Of a stretch of 64,000 nucleotides of DNA, positions 27,392 through 36,478 are shown piece after piece. The notes under the pieces were generated by a model, which was given only the letters and a program-made list of their open reading frames with translations, was not told where the DNA came from and ran no database searches. Position 1 is the first letter of the stretch, and the number at the start of each line of letters is the position of its first letter. Source of the stretch: Streptomyces morookaense (GTDB taxonomy: Bacteria; Actinomycetota; Actinomycetes; Streptomycetales; Streptomycetaceae). The stretch covers positions 62,001 to 126,000 of the forward strand of contig NZ_JABBXF010000016.1 in assembly GCF_013030945.1 (NCBI RefSeq). The letters run 5' to 3'. A program made the position numbers and the translations under genes.

Positions 27392-28378
27392 TTACAGCGC
27401 GCTGCCGCTTCCCAGCAGTTCCGCGCCGAGCGGGGTGAGGGTGTGGTGCGCGGCGCCGCCCACGCGCCGGGTGACGACGAGGCCGGCTTCGCGCAGCACG
27501 GTGAGGTGGTGGCTCGCGGTGGCGGCGGCGATGTCGGCGGAGCGGGCGAGTTCGGTGGTGGTGCTGCCGTCGGCGATGGTCTCCAGCAGGACCGCCCGGG
27601 TCCGGCCGAGGAGCGCGGCGAGGCCGCCCTGGCCGGCGGGGTCCTGCAGCAGCCGGCCGGTCGTGTGCTCGACCGGGTACACCACGACGGGCGGCAGGTC
27701 CTGGTTCCGGAGCATCGTGGGTTTGCGCCAGCAGAAGTACGAGGGCAGCAACAGCAGCCCGCGGCCGCCCAGATGCAGGTCGCCGTTCACATGCGGCCCG
27801 AGCATGGTCAGCACGGGCCGCTCCCAGTGCAGGCCGGGGTGCAGGGTGCGCAGGAGGTGGTCGAAGAAGGCGTCGGACCCGGTGGCCGCGCGGGTGCGGG
27901 CGGCCAGGTCCGCACCGATGTCGCTGCGCAGGCGCGACCAGTAGGGGGCGAGGGCCACGCGGTGGTACGCGCGGATGGCCTCCCCCAGGTCGCGCAGGGC
28001 CCGGGGGTCGCCTTCGGCGAGCAGCCGGGCGCCGGGCGGCATCCGCCGCTGGGAGACGGCGAGTTGGACGAGGTCGTCGCGCAGCCGGGTGCCGGGGGTG
28101 GACAGCACGGCGTCGATGCCGGCTTCGAGGCCTCCGGTTGCGGCGGCGGGGGTGAGGAAGTCGGGCGAGTAGCCGCGCGGCGGTGCGAGGGCGAGGAGCT
28201 GCCGCATGCTTCCGTCGAGCCTGGCCCGGGTGCGGCGGCGCCACTGGTCGAACACCAGCGGCCCGTCGTGGGTCTGCAGCATGTGCAGGCTGAGCAGGAC
28301 CTCCCACAGCGGGTCGGGCGCCTGGGCCAGCCTCGTCTGCGGGAAGTCCGCGCTGGTGAAGTGGATACGCAGTGCCAC
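27392..28378 (-). CDS. ArsR-type winged-helix transcriptional regulator
   Basis: A 328-residue regulator. The C-terminal 85 residues are an ArsR-like winged helix: LLETIADGSTTTELARSADIAAATASHHLTVLREAGLVVTRR, with the second and third helices in the usual place. The N-terminal 240 residues are a sensor region typical of long ArsR proteins in actinomycetes, with no cysteine metal site visible. GTG start at 28378 with GGAGG seven to eight bases upstream. It lies 257 bases from the end of the ABC transporter gene in the same direction. It could control that gene, although the order (regulator after transporter) does not prove it. Confidence 0.85.
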   Translation of the reverse strand: MALRIHFTSADFPQTRLAQAPDPLWEVLLSLHMLQTHDGPLVFDQWRRRTRARLDGSMRQLLALAPPRGYSPDFLTPAAATGGLEAGIDAVLSTPGTRLRDDLVQLAVSQRRMPPGARLLAEGDPRALRDLGEAIRAYHRVALAPYWSRLRSDIGADLAARTRAATGSDAFFDHLLRTLHPGLHWERPVLTMLGPHVNGDLHLGGRGLLLLPSYFCWRKPTMLRNQDLPPVVVYPVEHTTGRLLQDPAGQGGLAALLGRTRAVLLETIADGSTTTELARSADIAAATASHHLTVLREAGLVVTRRVGGAAHHTLTPLGAELLGSGSAL

Positions 28379-28635
28379 GGGCCCTCACCTCCCACCGGCC
28401 CGGCGGGCGCACTCGGCCGGCCACCCGGTCGCCAGGTCCGGCTACATCGTGGGCGGAGCCTGCCCGGCGTTCAACGGATGTCCGCCTGTTCCGGCCACTC
28501 CGTTCCGTTTTCCGGCGGCGCCGGGATCCGGCGCCGCGTCGTGCTCGCAGGTGGTGGCGGTGCCGTGGGGCTCCCGCGGCGGGAACGGACCGGCGGCGTC
28601 CGCCACGCGCTCGTCAACTCGGGCTGGACAGCACG

Positions 28636-30567
28636 TCAACCGGTCGTGCAGCCGGGGGCATCACCGGCCCCGCGCTGCGCCGGCACCCCGCGGTCGTTCT
28701 GGAGCTCCCACAGTTCCCTGAACAGCCCGGGCGCCGCGACGAGTTCGCCGTACGTGCCGTACTGCACGACCCGGCCGTGGTCGAGGACGACGATCCGGTC
28801 CGCGACGGCGACGTTCGCCAGCCGGTGCGTGACCAGGACGACGGCGCGGTCCCGGGCGGCCGCCCGCAGGCCCGCGAAGATGCGGTGCTCCGCACGTGCG
28901 TCGAGGGCACTGGTCGGCTCGTCCAGCACCAGCAGCCCCGCCTGCCGGTAGAAGGCCCGTGCGATGGCGATGCGCTGCCACTGCCCGCCGGACAGCTGAA
29001 CTCCCCCGAACCACTCCCGGGCCAGCAGGGTGTCGAGTCCGCTGCGCAGCCCGTCGACGACCTCACGGGCGCCCGCGAGCTCCGCGGCGTGCAGGACGGT
29101 CTCGTCGCCCCCGGAGCCGTACGGCTGCCCGAGGGTGATGTTCTCGCGGGCGGTCAGGGGCCAGTGGGCGTAGTGCTGGGGGACGACGGCCGAGCGGCGC
29201 CACAGCGCCTGCCGGTCGAGGGTGGCGGTGTCCTTGCCGTCCCAGGTGACGCTGCCGTCGGTGGGGAGGTAGAGCCCGGTCAGCAGCCGGCTGAGGGTGG
29301 TCTTGCCGGAGCCGTTCTCCCCGACCAGGGCGAGGACTTCGCCGCGGCGCACCTCCAGCGCGACCTTCTCCAGGGCCGGGCGGTCCGAGCCCGGATAGCA
29401 GTACGTCAGCGCCTCCGTCCGGACCGTCAGCGGCGCGTCCGGACCCGGGTCCGCGCCGCCGTGCTGCACCCGGTGGCCGCCGGCCTCGGCGATGAAGTCC
29501 GCCCAGTCGTCCAGGTACAGCCCGGTGCGGAACAGGCGGGCGCCGTACCCGACCATGCCGCGCAGCGACGAGCCGACCGAGCGCAGCGCGAAGACCGCCG
29601 TGCCCGCCGAGGCGACCGACATGTGCCCCGTGGCCAGCAGCCCGGCCAGCGCCGCCCAGACCAGCGCGGAGGCCACCCCGCCGGCGAGCGCCCCGGCCAG
29701 TGCGTAACGGGAGCTCTGCCGGACGGCCGCGTCGGTGGCGCGGTCGATCCGGTCGCCGATGGCCCGGTAACGCCCCAGCAGGAAGCCGGACATGGTGCAC
29801 GAGCGGAGCTGGTCGGCGAAGGACTTCTCGGTGGCGTACCAGCGCAGGTGGCTGAGGACGCGGCGGTCGGCGCTCAGGGCCTTCGAGGTCTGGTAGTGCA
29901 CACGGGCGCCGCGCACGGCGGCGAGGCCCTGCGGGAGCGCCGCCAGGAGGAGCAGCGGCAGCAGCACCGGGTGCAGCAGGGTGACGACGCCGGCCGCGGC
30001 GATCAGGGAGGCGGCGCAGGCCATCAGGTCCTGGGACTCGGTGAGCAGGTCCTGGGCGACGTCCGCGCCCCGGTCGGCGGCCTCGCGCTTGTCGTTGAAG
30101 CCGGGGTGGTCGTAGGCCACGAGCTCGGCGGCGAGCGCGGCGTCGAGCATCTGCAGCTCGGCCTCGCGGGAGATCCGCGGGGCCAGCCGGCTGGAGAGGT
30201 GGGAGACGGCGATGCCCAGCAGGGCACGCGCCCCGGCCGCCCCGGCGAGCACCAGCAGGGAGGGCAGCGCCTCCTGCAGCCGGTCCCGGACGTGGCCGGA
30301 GGCGATCAGTGCGGTGATGGTGCCGGTGGTGGCCAGCAGGCCGAAGGCCTCGAACGCGCCGGACAGGCCCTGGAAGCACAGCAGCGCGACGACGGCACGC
30401 CGGTCCACGCGCCAGGCCAGGCCGAGCGCCTTGCGCACGAGGCGGGGCAGGCGCCTGCTCATCGAGCGGGCGGTGAGGGGGCTCTTCTCGAAGACGGCGA
30501 GGGTGGGCGAGCGGAACCGTAATTCCTCCTCCGCCGCCTCGCTCTTCCGATCGATCTCTGCAGTCAA
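28636..30567 (-). CDS. ABC transporter, fused permease and ATPase
   Basis: A roughly 643-residue half-transporter. Residues 50-330 form a six-helix ABC exporter membrane domain. Residues 390-640 are the ATPase, with Walker A GENGSGKTT, signature LSGGQWQR, Walker B LLVLDEPTS and the H-loop VTHRL. It should act as a homodimeric exporter, of lipid, peptide or drug. I choose TTG at 30567 because AAGGGAAG precedes it; the frame is open to 30720 but that stretch lacks homology. It is divergent from the ArsR/SRPBCC pair that starts at 30755. Its substrate cannot be told from the sequence. Confidence 0.9.
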   Translation of the reverse strand: MTAEIDRKSEAAEEELRFRSPTLAVFEKSPLTARSMSRRLPRLVRKALGLAWRVDRRAVVALLCFQGLSGAFEAFGLLATTGTITALIASGHVRDRLQEALPSLLVLAGAAGARALLGIAVSHLSSRLAPRISREAELQMLDAALAAELVAYDHPGFNDKREAADRGADVAQDLLTESQDLMACAASLIAAAGVVTLLHPVLLPLLLLAALPQGLAAVRGARVHYQTSKALSADRRVLSHLRWYATEKSFADQLRSCTMSGFLLGRYRAIGDRIDRATDAAVRQSSRYALAGALAGGVASALVWAALAGLLATGHMSVASAGTAVFALRSVGSSLRGMVGYGARLFRTGLYLDDWADFIAEAGGHRVQHGGADPGPDAPLTVRTEALTYCYPGSDRPALEKVALEVRRGEVLALVGENGSGKTTLSRLLTGLYLPTDGSVTWDGKDTATLDRQALWRRSAVVPQHYAHWPLTARENITLGQPYGSGGDETVLHAAELAGAREVVDGLRSGLDTLLAREWFGGVQLSGGQWQRIAIARAFYRQAGLLVLDEPTSALDARAEHRIFAGLRAAARDRAVVLVTHRLANVAVADRIVVLDHGRVVQYGTYGELVAAPGLFRELWELQNDRGVPAQRGAGDAPGCTTG

Positions 30568-30718
30568 CTCGCTTCCCTTCTCTTGCAGTTGGCAGTACTG
30601 CACAGCTCGGGTGGGAGCGGTTGCACGATGCCGTAGCCCCCCGATGGGATGCCCGGCGAACCGCGGCAATCCACCCGTTCGTGGGGCGCGGGGCCGGGGC
30701 GGCCGCGCGGAGATCGAC

Positions 30719-30748
30719 ATGACACGTAGGAAATCTCCTACCTATAGT
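30719..30748 (+). promoter_or_regulatory. ArsR-gene promoter with operator in the spacer
   Basis: ATGACA (30719-30724) and TATAGT (30743-30748) form a -35/-10 pair with an 18-base spacer. The spacer contains a perfect inverted repeat, GTAGGA-AATC-TCCTAC (30726-30741). The -10 ends seven bases before the ATG at 30755, so the transcript is probably leaderless. A repressor bound here would directly block RNA polymerase, fitting self-control by the ArsR protein. Confidence 0.7.
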
Positions 30749-30754
30749 GGGGGC

Positions 30755-31114
30755 ATGCCGACGACTGCAGAGACCCGCCACGACCGCGTCTTCGCGGCAC
30801 TGGCCAGCCCGGTGCGGCGCGAGGTGCTGCGGATGCTGCGCGAGGAGGGGCCCCAGCCGGTCTCCTCGCTGGCCGGCCGCTTCGCCATGGCCCGCCCGAG
30901 CTTCTCGGAGCACCTGCGGGTGCTGCGCGAGGCGGGGCTGGTCAGCGAGCGGAGGGCGGGCCGGCAGCGGCTGTACCGGCTGGAGCCGGTTCCCCTGCAC
31001 GAGGTGCAGGAGTGGCTCGGCCCGTTCGAGCGGTTCTGGCGCGAGAGGCTGGCCGGGCTGCGCGACGTGCTGGACCGGATGGAAGACACCGACGAGAGAG
31101 ATGACATCTCATGA
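30755..31114 (+). CDS. ArsR/SmtB family repressor
   Basis: A 119-residue ArsR-type winged-helix protein. It shows ALASPVRREVLRMLREEG, then PVSSLAGRFAMARPSFSEHLRVLREAGLVSERRAGRQRLYRL, covering the helix-turn-helix and wing. It lacks the ELCVCDL metal site, so it is not an arsenic or zinc sensor of the classical type. The ATG at 30755 has no ribosome site and is placed seven bases from the -10. Its stop overlaps the start of the SRPBCC gene (ATGA), so the two are co-expressed. ArsR plus an AHSA1-type SRPBCC protein is a recurring pair in actinobacteria. The regulator probably binds the palindrome in its own promoter. Confidence 0.92.
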   Translation: MPTTAETRHDRVFAALASPVRREVLRMLREEGPQPVSSLAGRFAMARPSFSEHLRVLREAGLVSERRAGRQRLYRLEPVPLHEVQEWLGPFERFWRERLAGLRDVLDRMEDTDERDDIS

Positions 31115-31560
31115 CCGACGACCTCACCGCCGTCCGCACGGACCAGTTCCTGTCCCACCCGCCCGCGAAGGTCTGGCGCGCGCTGACCGAGCCGGAGCTG
31201 ATCGCCCAGTGGCTGATGCCCGGCGACTTCCGGCTCGTGGTCGGCCACCGCTACACCATGCGGGCCGTGCCGATTCCCGCGACCGGCTTCTCCGGCACGG
31301 TCCAGGCCGAAGTGCTGGCGTTCGAGCCGGAGAAGATGCTGAGCATCCGCTGGCAGGACGCCGACCCGGCGCCCGGCGCCGACGTGGACTGGACCATCAC
31401 CTGGACCCTCCACCCGGAGGGCACCGGCACCCGCCTCTTCCTCGCGCACGAGGGCTTCGACCCGGACAACCCCCTGCAGCAGCGCGCCCGTTCCCTCATG
31501 GGCGGCGGCTGGACGTCCCGTGTGCTGCCCGGTCTGCAGGACCTGCTCGACCGCATGTGA
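31111..31560 (+). CDS. SRPBCC (AHSA1-like) ligand-binding protein
   Basis: A 149-residue single-domain protein of the START/SRPBCC helix-grip fold, AHSA1 branch. HPPAKVWRALTEPELIAQWLMPGDF at the N-terminus and the long C-terminal helix GGWTSRVLPGLQDLLDRM fit the family. Such proteins bind a hydrophobic ligand in a deep cavity. Paired with an ArsR repressor, the likely function is binding or detoxifying a small hydrophobic compound. It is translationally coupled to the ArsR gene by a four-base overlap. Confidence 0.88.
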   Translation: MTDDLTAVRTDQFLSHPPAKVWRALTEPELIAQWLMPGDFRLVVGHRYTMRAVPIPATGFSGTVQAEVLAFEPEKMLSIRWQDADPAPGADVDWTITWTLHPEGTGTRLFLAHEGFDPDNPLQQRARSLMGGGWTSRVLPGLQDLLDRM

Positions 31561-31582
31561 ACTGCCGCGCGCGGACGGGCCG

Positions 31583-32176
31583 TCAGCGCCGCAGGTGCCG
31601 GAGGAGTTCGTCGTCCGCCGGGTAGGGCCGCTCCTCGGGCAGCAGCGCGGCCGCCTGTTCCGTGCGGCCTTCGCGGACGTGCGCACGGATCCCGGCCGCG
31701 AGCGGCGTCACGTCACGGATGGCGACGGTCCATTCGTCGGCGTACCGGCGCGATGCCTCCCCCGACAAACCCAGCTGCAACGAGCGGTGGGGCAGCGGCT
31801 GCAGGTGCAGATCGCGCTCGGGGTCCCACTGCACCCGCGCCGGCGCGGCCGTCAACTGCCGCTTCCAGTCCTCCCGGTCGGCGTGCACACCGGGCGCGTA
31901 GTGCGAGAGGCAGGAGTGGCGCAGCGCCCACTCGAAGCCCTCGCGGGTGATCTCGACGGCCAGGACGGTCTGCTGCCCCTCCTTGGTGCCCCAGCCGCAG
32001 CGGTACATCATCCACAGGAACGAGGGTTTGATCCATGTCATCCGGTCCCTCTTCCAGGCGGGAGGGAACCGGCCGTCGCGCGCGGCGGGCAGCCCGATCC
32101 CGGGGTCATAGGCCTGGTAGACGGTGACGGTGGACGCGCCGTACTGCGCCCTGATCCGGTGTTCGGGTTCTTTCAC
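31583..32176 (-). CDS. DUF4291 family protein
   Basis: A 197-residue protein of the DUF4291 family, whose function is unknown. The family core is very clear: VYQAYDPGIG, FPPAWKRDRMTWIKPSFLWM, GWGTKEGQ and ITREGFEWAL. Length is normal for the family. I choose GTG at 32176 at the beginning of the conserved region; there is no clear ribosome site, so the start is uncertain. It converges with the SRPBCC gene, ending 22 bases from it. Confidence 0.85.
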   Translation of the reverse strand: MKEPEHRIRAQYGASTVTVYQAYDPGIGLPAARDGRFPPAWKRDRMTWIKPSFLWMMYRCGWGTKEGQQTVLAVEITREGFEWALRHSCLSHYAPGVHADREDWKRQLTAAPARVQWDPERDLHLQPLPHRSLQLGLSGEASRRYADEWTVAIRDVTPLAAGIRAHVREGRTEQAAALLPEERPYPADDELLRHLRR

Positions 32177-32217
32177 CGGGTCAGAGTGCAGGCGAACGGC
32201 CCGCGGGCGCCACTGGA

Positions 32218-32751
32218 TTACGCCTCCGGCTTCCTGCCCATCTGTTCCGCGAAGGCCGTCGGGTCCGCGTCGAACCCCCTGACGCCGGGACGGTGGACCC
32301 AGGCCCCCGCCCCGTCTCGGACGAACTCCGCGACCGCCGCGGCCGTCGCCCACGCGACGGAGGCGAAGCCCTCCACGGCGAGCTCGCGGTACCCCTCGGT
32401 GATACGGACTCCGGGGCGGGCGACGTCGCCGAACGTCAGGCGTCCGCCGCCCTGCTGGATGGCCACGCCCACCACCACGCGGCCGTAGGACTCGGACAGC
32501 CGGCCCAGCTCCAGCGTCATGGCCTCGTCGGCGCCGAAGCCCCGGCCCGTGCGGCTGTCCCGGTGGAGCGTGATCGTGCCGTCGGGTGCCCGGCTGTCGA
32601 AGTGCACCAGATATGCGGGGTCGCCGTACCTGTCGTCGGTGCGGTACGTCGCCGCGATGAGGTCCAGGTCGTGATCCGGCGCCCCCGCGGGTGCGGGATC
32701 CCAGCTGAGCTGTACCCCGACCCGCTCGATCCCCTTGTTCAGTCCGCTCAC
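32218..32751 (-). CDS. TerD family protein
   Basis: A 177-residue protein of the TerD/CABP family linked to tellurite and stress resistance. Visible parts are VQLSWDP near the start, DLDLIAATYRTDD, VHFDSRAPDGTI, GFGADEAMTLELGRL and VVVGVAIQQGGG. The order fits the beta-sandwich with calcium-binding acidic loops. I choose GTG at 32751 with GGAGGG upstream. It is divergent from the glutamate decarboxylase gene. It stands alone rather than in a ter operon, and may bind calcium in a stress role. Confidence 0.85.
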   Translation of the reverse strand: MSGLNKGIERVGVQLSWDPAPAGAPDHDLDLIAATYRTDDRYGDPAYLVHFDSRAPDGTITLHRDSRTGRGFGADEAMTLELGRLSESYGRVVVGVAIQQGGGRLTFGDVARPGVRITEGYRELAVEGFASVAWATAAAVAEFVRDGAGAWVHRPGVRGFDADPTAFAEQMGRKPEA

Positions 32752-32884
32752 CGGGCTGCCCTCCCTGGCGCCGCCACCCACTCCGTGCTGATGCACGTAC
32801 CCCGTGCAGGGGATCGATATCCGCGGCGCGGCCCCGCGGTGAGCCCCCGCCCCCTGCGGAGATTCGGTCCGTATTGTCACGGTT

Positions 32885-34303
32885 ATGGCACTGCACAAGG
32901 GCGGCCGCGCCGGCGCGGCCCGCAAGCGCGGCTATGCGGTCAATCCCTTCTACGGCGAGGCCGACCCCGTCGCCGGCATGGCGGTGGAACCGCCCCGGCT
33001 GCGTCTTCCGGACGGACCGATGGCCCCGCACACGGCCTACCAGTTCGTCCGCGACGAGCTGATGCTCGACGGCAACGCCCGCCTCAACCTGGCGACGTTC
33101 GTCACCACATGGATGGAACCGCAGGCGGCGGCGCTGATGGCCGAGTGCCGGGACAAGAACATGATCGACAAGGACGAGTACCCGCGCACCGCCGAACTCG
33201 AGCAGCGCTGCGTGACGATGCTCGCCGACCTGTGGCACGCCCCCGACCCGGCCTCGGCCATCGGCTGTTCGACGACCGGGTCGAGCGAGGCGTGCATGCT
33301 CGCCGGGCTCGCCCTCAAACGCCGCTGGGCACTCGCCCACGCGGACCGCTATCCGCACGGCGGCGCGCGGCCCAATCTGGTGATGGGCGCCAACGTGCAG
33401 GTCTGCTGGGAGAAGTTCTGCAACTTCTGGGAGGTCGAGGCGCGCCAGGTGCCGATGGAGGGCGAGCGCTTCCATCTCGACCCGCAGGCCGCCGCCGCGC
33501 TGTGCGATGTGGACACCATCGGCGTCGTGACCGTGCTGGGCTCGACGTTCGACGGGTCCTACGAGCCCGTCGCCGACGTGTGCGCCGCTCTCGACGCGTT
33601 GCAGGAGCGGACGGGGCTGGACGTGCCGGTCCACGTGGACGGCGCGTCCGGGGCGATGATCGCGCCGTTCCTCGACGAGGACCTCGTGTGGGACTTCCGC
33701 CTGCCGCGGGTGACGTCCATCAACACGTCGGGCCACAAGTACGGGCTGGTCTACCCGGGGGTCGGCTGGGCGCTGTGGCGGAGCCACGAGGCGCTGCCCG
33801 AGGAACTGGTCTTCCGCGTCAACTACCTCGGCGGCGACATGCCGACCTTCGCGCTGAACTTCTCCCGCCCCGGGGCCCAGGTGGCCGCGCAGTACTACAC
33901 CTTCCTGCGGCTGGGCCGCGAGGGCTTCCGCGCCGTGCAGCAGAACGCGCGGGACGTGGCCTGCACCCTGTCCGAAGGCATCGGCGCCATGGGCGACTTC
34001 CGCCTGCTGACCCGCGGCGACGAGCTGCCGGTCTTCGCCTTCACCACGGCCGGCGGAGTCGACAGCTACGACGTGTTCGACGTCTCGCGCCGGCTGCGCG
34101 AGCGGGGCTGGCTGGTCCCGGCGTACTCCTTCCCCCCGAACCGCGAGGACCTGTCGGTGCTCCGCGTCGTCTGCCGCAACGGCTTCTCGCTCGACCTCGC
34201 CGAGCATTTCCTGGAGGACCTGCGCTCCCTGCTGCCCGAACTCCGCCGCCAGCACGGGCCGTTGGGACGGCCCGAGAGCGTGGCGACGGCGTTCCATCAC
34301 TGA
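32885..34303 (+). CDS. gadB: Glutamate decarboxylase
   Basis: A 472-residue PLP enzyme that converts glutamate to GABA and CO2, using a proton. PLP-binding features are HVDGASG (Asp at about 252) and the Schiff-base lysine K285 in TSGHKYG. Also visible are STTGSSEACMLAG and the CNFWEVEAR segment typical of group II decarboxylases. Length matches bacterial GadB. No ribosome site precedes the ATG, while TATTGT ends eight bases upstream, so the transcript may be leaderless. No GadC antiporter is next to it, so the role is probably metabolic or acid buffering rather than a full acid-resistance system. Confidence 0.93.
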   Translation: MALHKGGRAGAARKRGYAVNPFYGEADPVAGMAVEPPRLRLPDGPMAPHTAYQFVRDELMLDGNARLNLATFVTTWMEPQAAALMAECRDKNMIDKDEYPRTAELEQRCVTMLADLWHAPDPASAIGCSTTGSSEACMLAGLALKRRWALAHADRYPHGGARPNLVMGANVQVCWEKFCNFWEVEARQVPMEGERFHLDPQAAAALCDVDTIGVVTVLGSTFDGSYEPVADVCAALDALQERTGLDVPVHVDGASGAMIAPFLDEDLVWDFRLPRVTSINTSGHKYGLVYPGVGWALWRSHEALPEELVFRVNYLGGDMPTFALNFSRPGAQVAAQYYTFLRLGREGFRAVQQNARDVACTLSEGIGAMGDFRLLTRGDELPVFAFTTAGGVDSYDVFDVSRRLRERGWLVPAYSFPPNREDLSVLRVVCRNGFSLDLAEHFLEDLRSLLPELRRQHGPLGRPESVATAFHH

Positions 34304-34334
34304 CGGCAGGAGCCGGGGCCCGGCGGGGTGCCCG

Positions 34335-34778
34335 TCAGGTGGAGCGGATGTACCGGATGCCGGCACCGAGGTCGGCGTTGTCGGACAGGGCGGAGAGGTG
34401 GAGCGGGGTCCGTGAGGCGGTGATGCTGCTGGGGACCAGGCACAGCGGGTCGTTGTAGCCGATGACGACGGTACGGTCGGTGCGGTTCTTCACCGAGCGG
34501 GCGGTCATGAGCCGTTCCGGGGCGTCGGCGGACGGCTTGACGATGCGGGTGCATTCCACGAGCGCCGACTTGTAGACGGTCTTCTCGCCGCGGAAGCCGG
34601 GTTCGGACCAGAAGCAGATGTTGCCCGCAGTGCATTCGTCGTGCCCGACGGCGCGCCCGATCCCATGCCCCAGGGTGCCGTGGTCGTCCCCGTGGGCGCC
34701 GGCCGGGACGGCCGCCCCCATGACTCCTGCGGCCGAGAGGACGAGGCCGAGTGCGGTCGCTGCGAGGCGCTGAAGCAT
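34335..34778 (-). CDS. Secreted peptidase-inhibitor I36 / crystallin-like protein
   Basis: A 147-residue secreted protein. Its signal peptide is MLQRLAATALGLVLSAAGVM with A-x-A cleavage near residue 28. The mature part has an N-terminal His/Asp-rich stretch, then ECTAGNICFWSEPGFRGEKTVYKS. This C-x-x-x-x-I-C-F-W-x-x-x-x-F-x-G pattern is typical of the I36/beta-gamma crystallin-like family of Streptomyces (SMI-type). It could inhibit a metalloprotease or be a structural secreted protein. The ATG at 34778 has AGGGAG just upstream. Confidence 0.78.
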   Translation of the reverse strand: MLQRLAATALGLVLSAAGVMGAAVPAGAHGDDHGTLGHGIGRAVGHDECTAGNICFWSEPGFRGEKTVYKSALVECTRIVKPSADAPERLMTARSVKNRTDRTVVIGYNDPLCLVPSSITASRTPLHLSALSDNADLGAGIRYIRST

Positions 34779-34942
34779 ATGTCTCCCTGAGGGGCATGGG
34801 CCGGAACCGGCCCGGCGGATGGCGACTATGCGCTTAACCGCCGAGACGGTTGTCGGTTCCGCGGGCCGCGGCGGTCCAGCCGTCGGGGGGACACAACGGG
34901 TCCGGGGTTGACGCCGGGCACCCTGCGGGGCCCGGCCCGGTT

Positions 34943-36238
34943 TCACACCGGTTCGGGCTGCGGTTCCAGCTTCCGCACCGGTGCGGGCTTCGGTTCCCAC
35001 TGACCGACGGTCCGTACATAGCCGTAGATCACCGACGCCATCGCCAGCAGGAGAAGCGGTCCGAAGATCCACGGGTGTCCGGCCATTTCCACCGGCAGAT
35101 AGCGGTACGCCACCAGAAGTGCGGCGAAGACCACGGCGCCGTAAGCGGCCAGCCGGATTCCCGAGCGTTCCCAGCCGCGTTCCTGCGAGCGCAGCGCCGC
35201 CTCGATGGTCAGCGTGAACACCACACCGGCGATGATGTCCGTGCCGTAGTGGTAGCCGAATCCCAGCGTGGCGCCGAGCGTGGCGACCAGCCAGAACGCA
35301 CCGAAGAACCGCAGAATCCTCGGGCCCTTGCGGGAATGGATGAAGATCGCGGTGGCCCACGCCGTGTGCAGGCTTGGCATGCAGTTGCGCGGGGTGATCT
35401 CGTCGAACGGCATGTGGTGCGGCAGCCCGCTCGGCAGCGCGTCCGGCCAGCTGGTGGCCACCGCCCAGTGCCCGCCGTCGGCGCCGTAGGCGAAGGTCGG
35501 TCCGACGACCGGGAAGATCATGTAGATGCCTGGCCCGAGGAGGCCTATCACCAGGAAGGTGCGCACCAGGTGGTGGCGCGGGAACCGCCGCTCGGCCGCC
35601 ACGTTGCGCAGCTGATACAGGGCGACCACGACCGCGGCCACCGCGAGCTGGATGTAGACGTAGTCGAGAAGGTGGGAGCCGATCGGACCGCTCGCCCTGA
35701 CCAGCCGGCCCACCAGCCACGAGGGGTTGCCCAGCGCGTGGTCGGCGGTCGCCAGATACTGGTCGAGCACCATGGGGCGGGTCTTCGACGTGATGAGCAG
35801 CCAGGTGTCGCCGGTTTTACGGCCGGCCACCAGCAGCAGGCCCAGTGCGACGCCCTTCAGCAGCAGGGTGCGTTCCCGGCCGGTGCGCCGGGTGACGGCG
35901 ATGACCGCATAGCCCAGGACCACCCACAACGCGCCGTTGCCGAACATCATCTTGGCGCCGACCGCCCACCGCACCAGGAAGAAGGCGATGTCGATGCCGA
36001 CGGCGATGCCGGCTGCGATGAACCGTTCCCGCCAGGTGAGCACGACCATCATCAATCCCATGCTGCCGTACAGCAGCGGCCCCGATTTGGGGGCGAGTAT
36101 CACCTCCTTCGCCTGATTGGTCATCGGCCCCGGCAGGCCGTAGTGACGCGCGGCGATTTCCAGTGCGATGAGAAATCCGAGGGCCACCGCACCCGCCGCG
36201 GCCCACAGTATCGTCCGCAATTTTATTCGCGAAGGCAT
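34943..36238 (-). CDS. PAP2-family membrane phosphatase/transferase
   Basis: A roughly 431-residue integral membrane protein with about eleven hydrophobic segments. Its C-terminal half holds the PAP2 motifs: N-C-M-P-S-L-H-T at the active-site His, and GYHYGTDIIAGV, whose His and Asp make the second half of the site. The layout resembles AUR1/Ipt1-like inositol phosphotransferases of actinobacteria, which make or modify phospholipids. A TTG at 36259 would add seven residues; I prefer ATG at 36238, with no clear ribosome site for either. It is divergent from the DMFase-like gene. Confidence 0.85.
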   Translation of the reverse strand: MPSRIKLRTILWAAAGAVALGFLIALEIAARHYGLPGPMTNQAKEVILAPKSGPLLYGSMGLMMVVLTWRERFIAAGIAVGIDIAFFLVRWAVGAKMMFGNGALWVVLGYAVIAVTRRTGRERTLLLKGVALGLLLVAGRKTGDTWLLITSKTRPMVLDQYLATADHALGNPSWLVGRLVRASGPIGSHLLDYVYIQLAVAAVVVALYQLRNVAAERRFPRHHLVRTFLVIGLLGPGIYMIFPVVGPTFAYGADGGHWAVATSWPDALPSGLPHHMPFDEITPRNCMPSLHTAWATAIFIHSRKGPRILRFFGAFWLVATLGATLGFGYHYGTDIIAGVVFTLTIEAALRSQERGWERSGIRLAAYGAVVFAALLVAYRYLPVEMAGHPWIFGPLLLLAMASVIYGYVRTVGQWEPKPAPVRKLEPQPEPV

Positions 36239-36478
36239 TCGCGATGATGTGGATATCAATTATCTGGCCGATTTACTGGATGTTGGTCAAAGGAATGTGC
36301 TCGTCGTGCTGGGCTGCATGTTTTCCGTGAGGGACCGACGATGAGTGATCATCGACAGGTCGAACATGCTATCGGAGCGGCCGGAGGCGCGGTCCGGCGG
36401 CACGGGAAACCCGATCGGAGCAGGGCGTTCCGCTCTGCGGTTGCAGGGCCGTACGCACTCGCGCGTAATGAGCCCGAC

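Noticed and set aside
32218..32751. Part of a tellurite-resistance (ter) operon
   Set aside because: Only one TerD-like gene is present, with no TerB, TerC or ligase-like neighbours.
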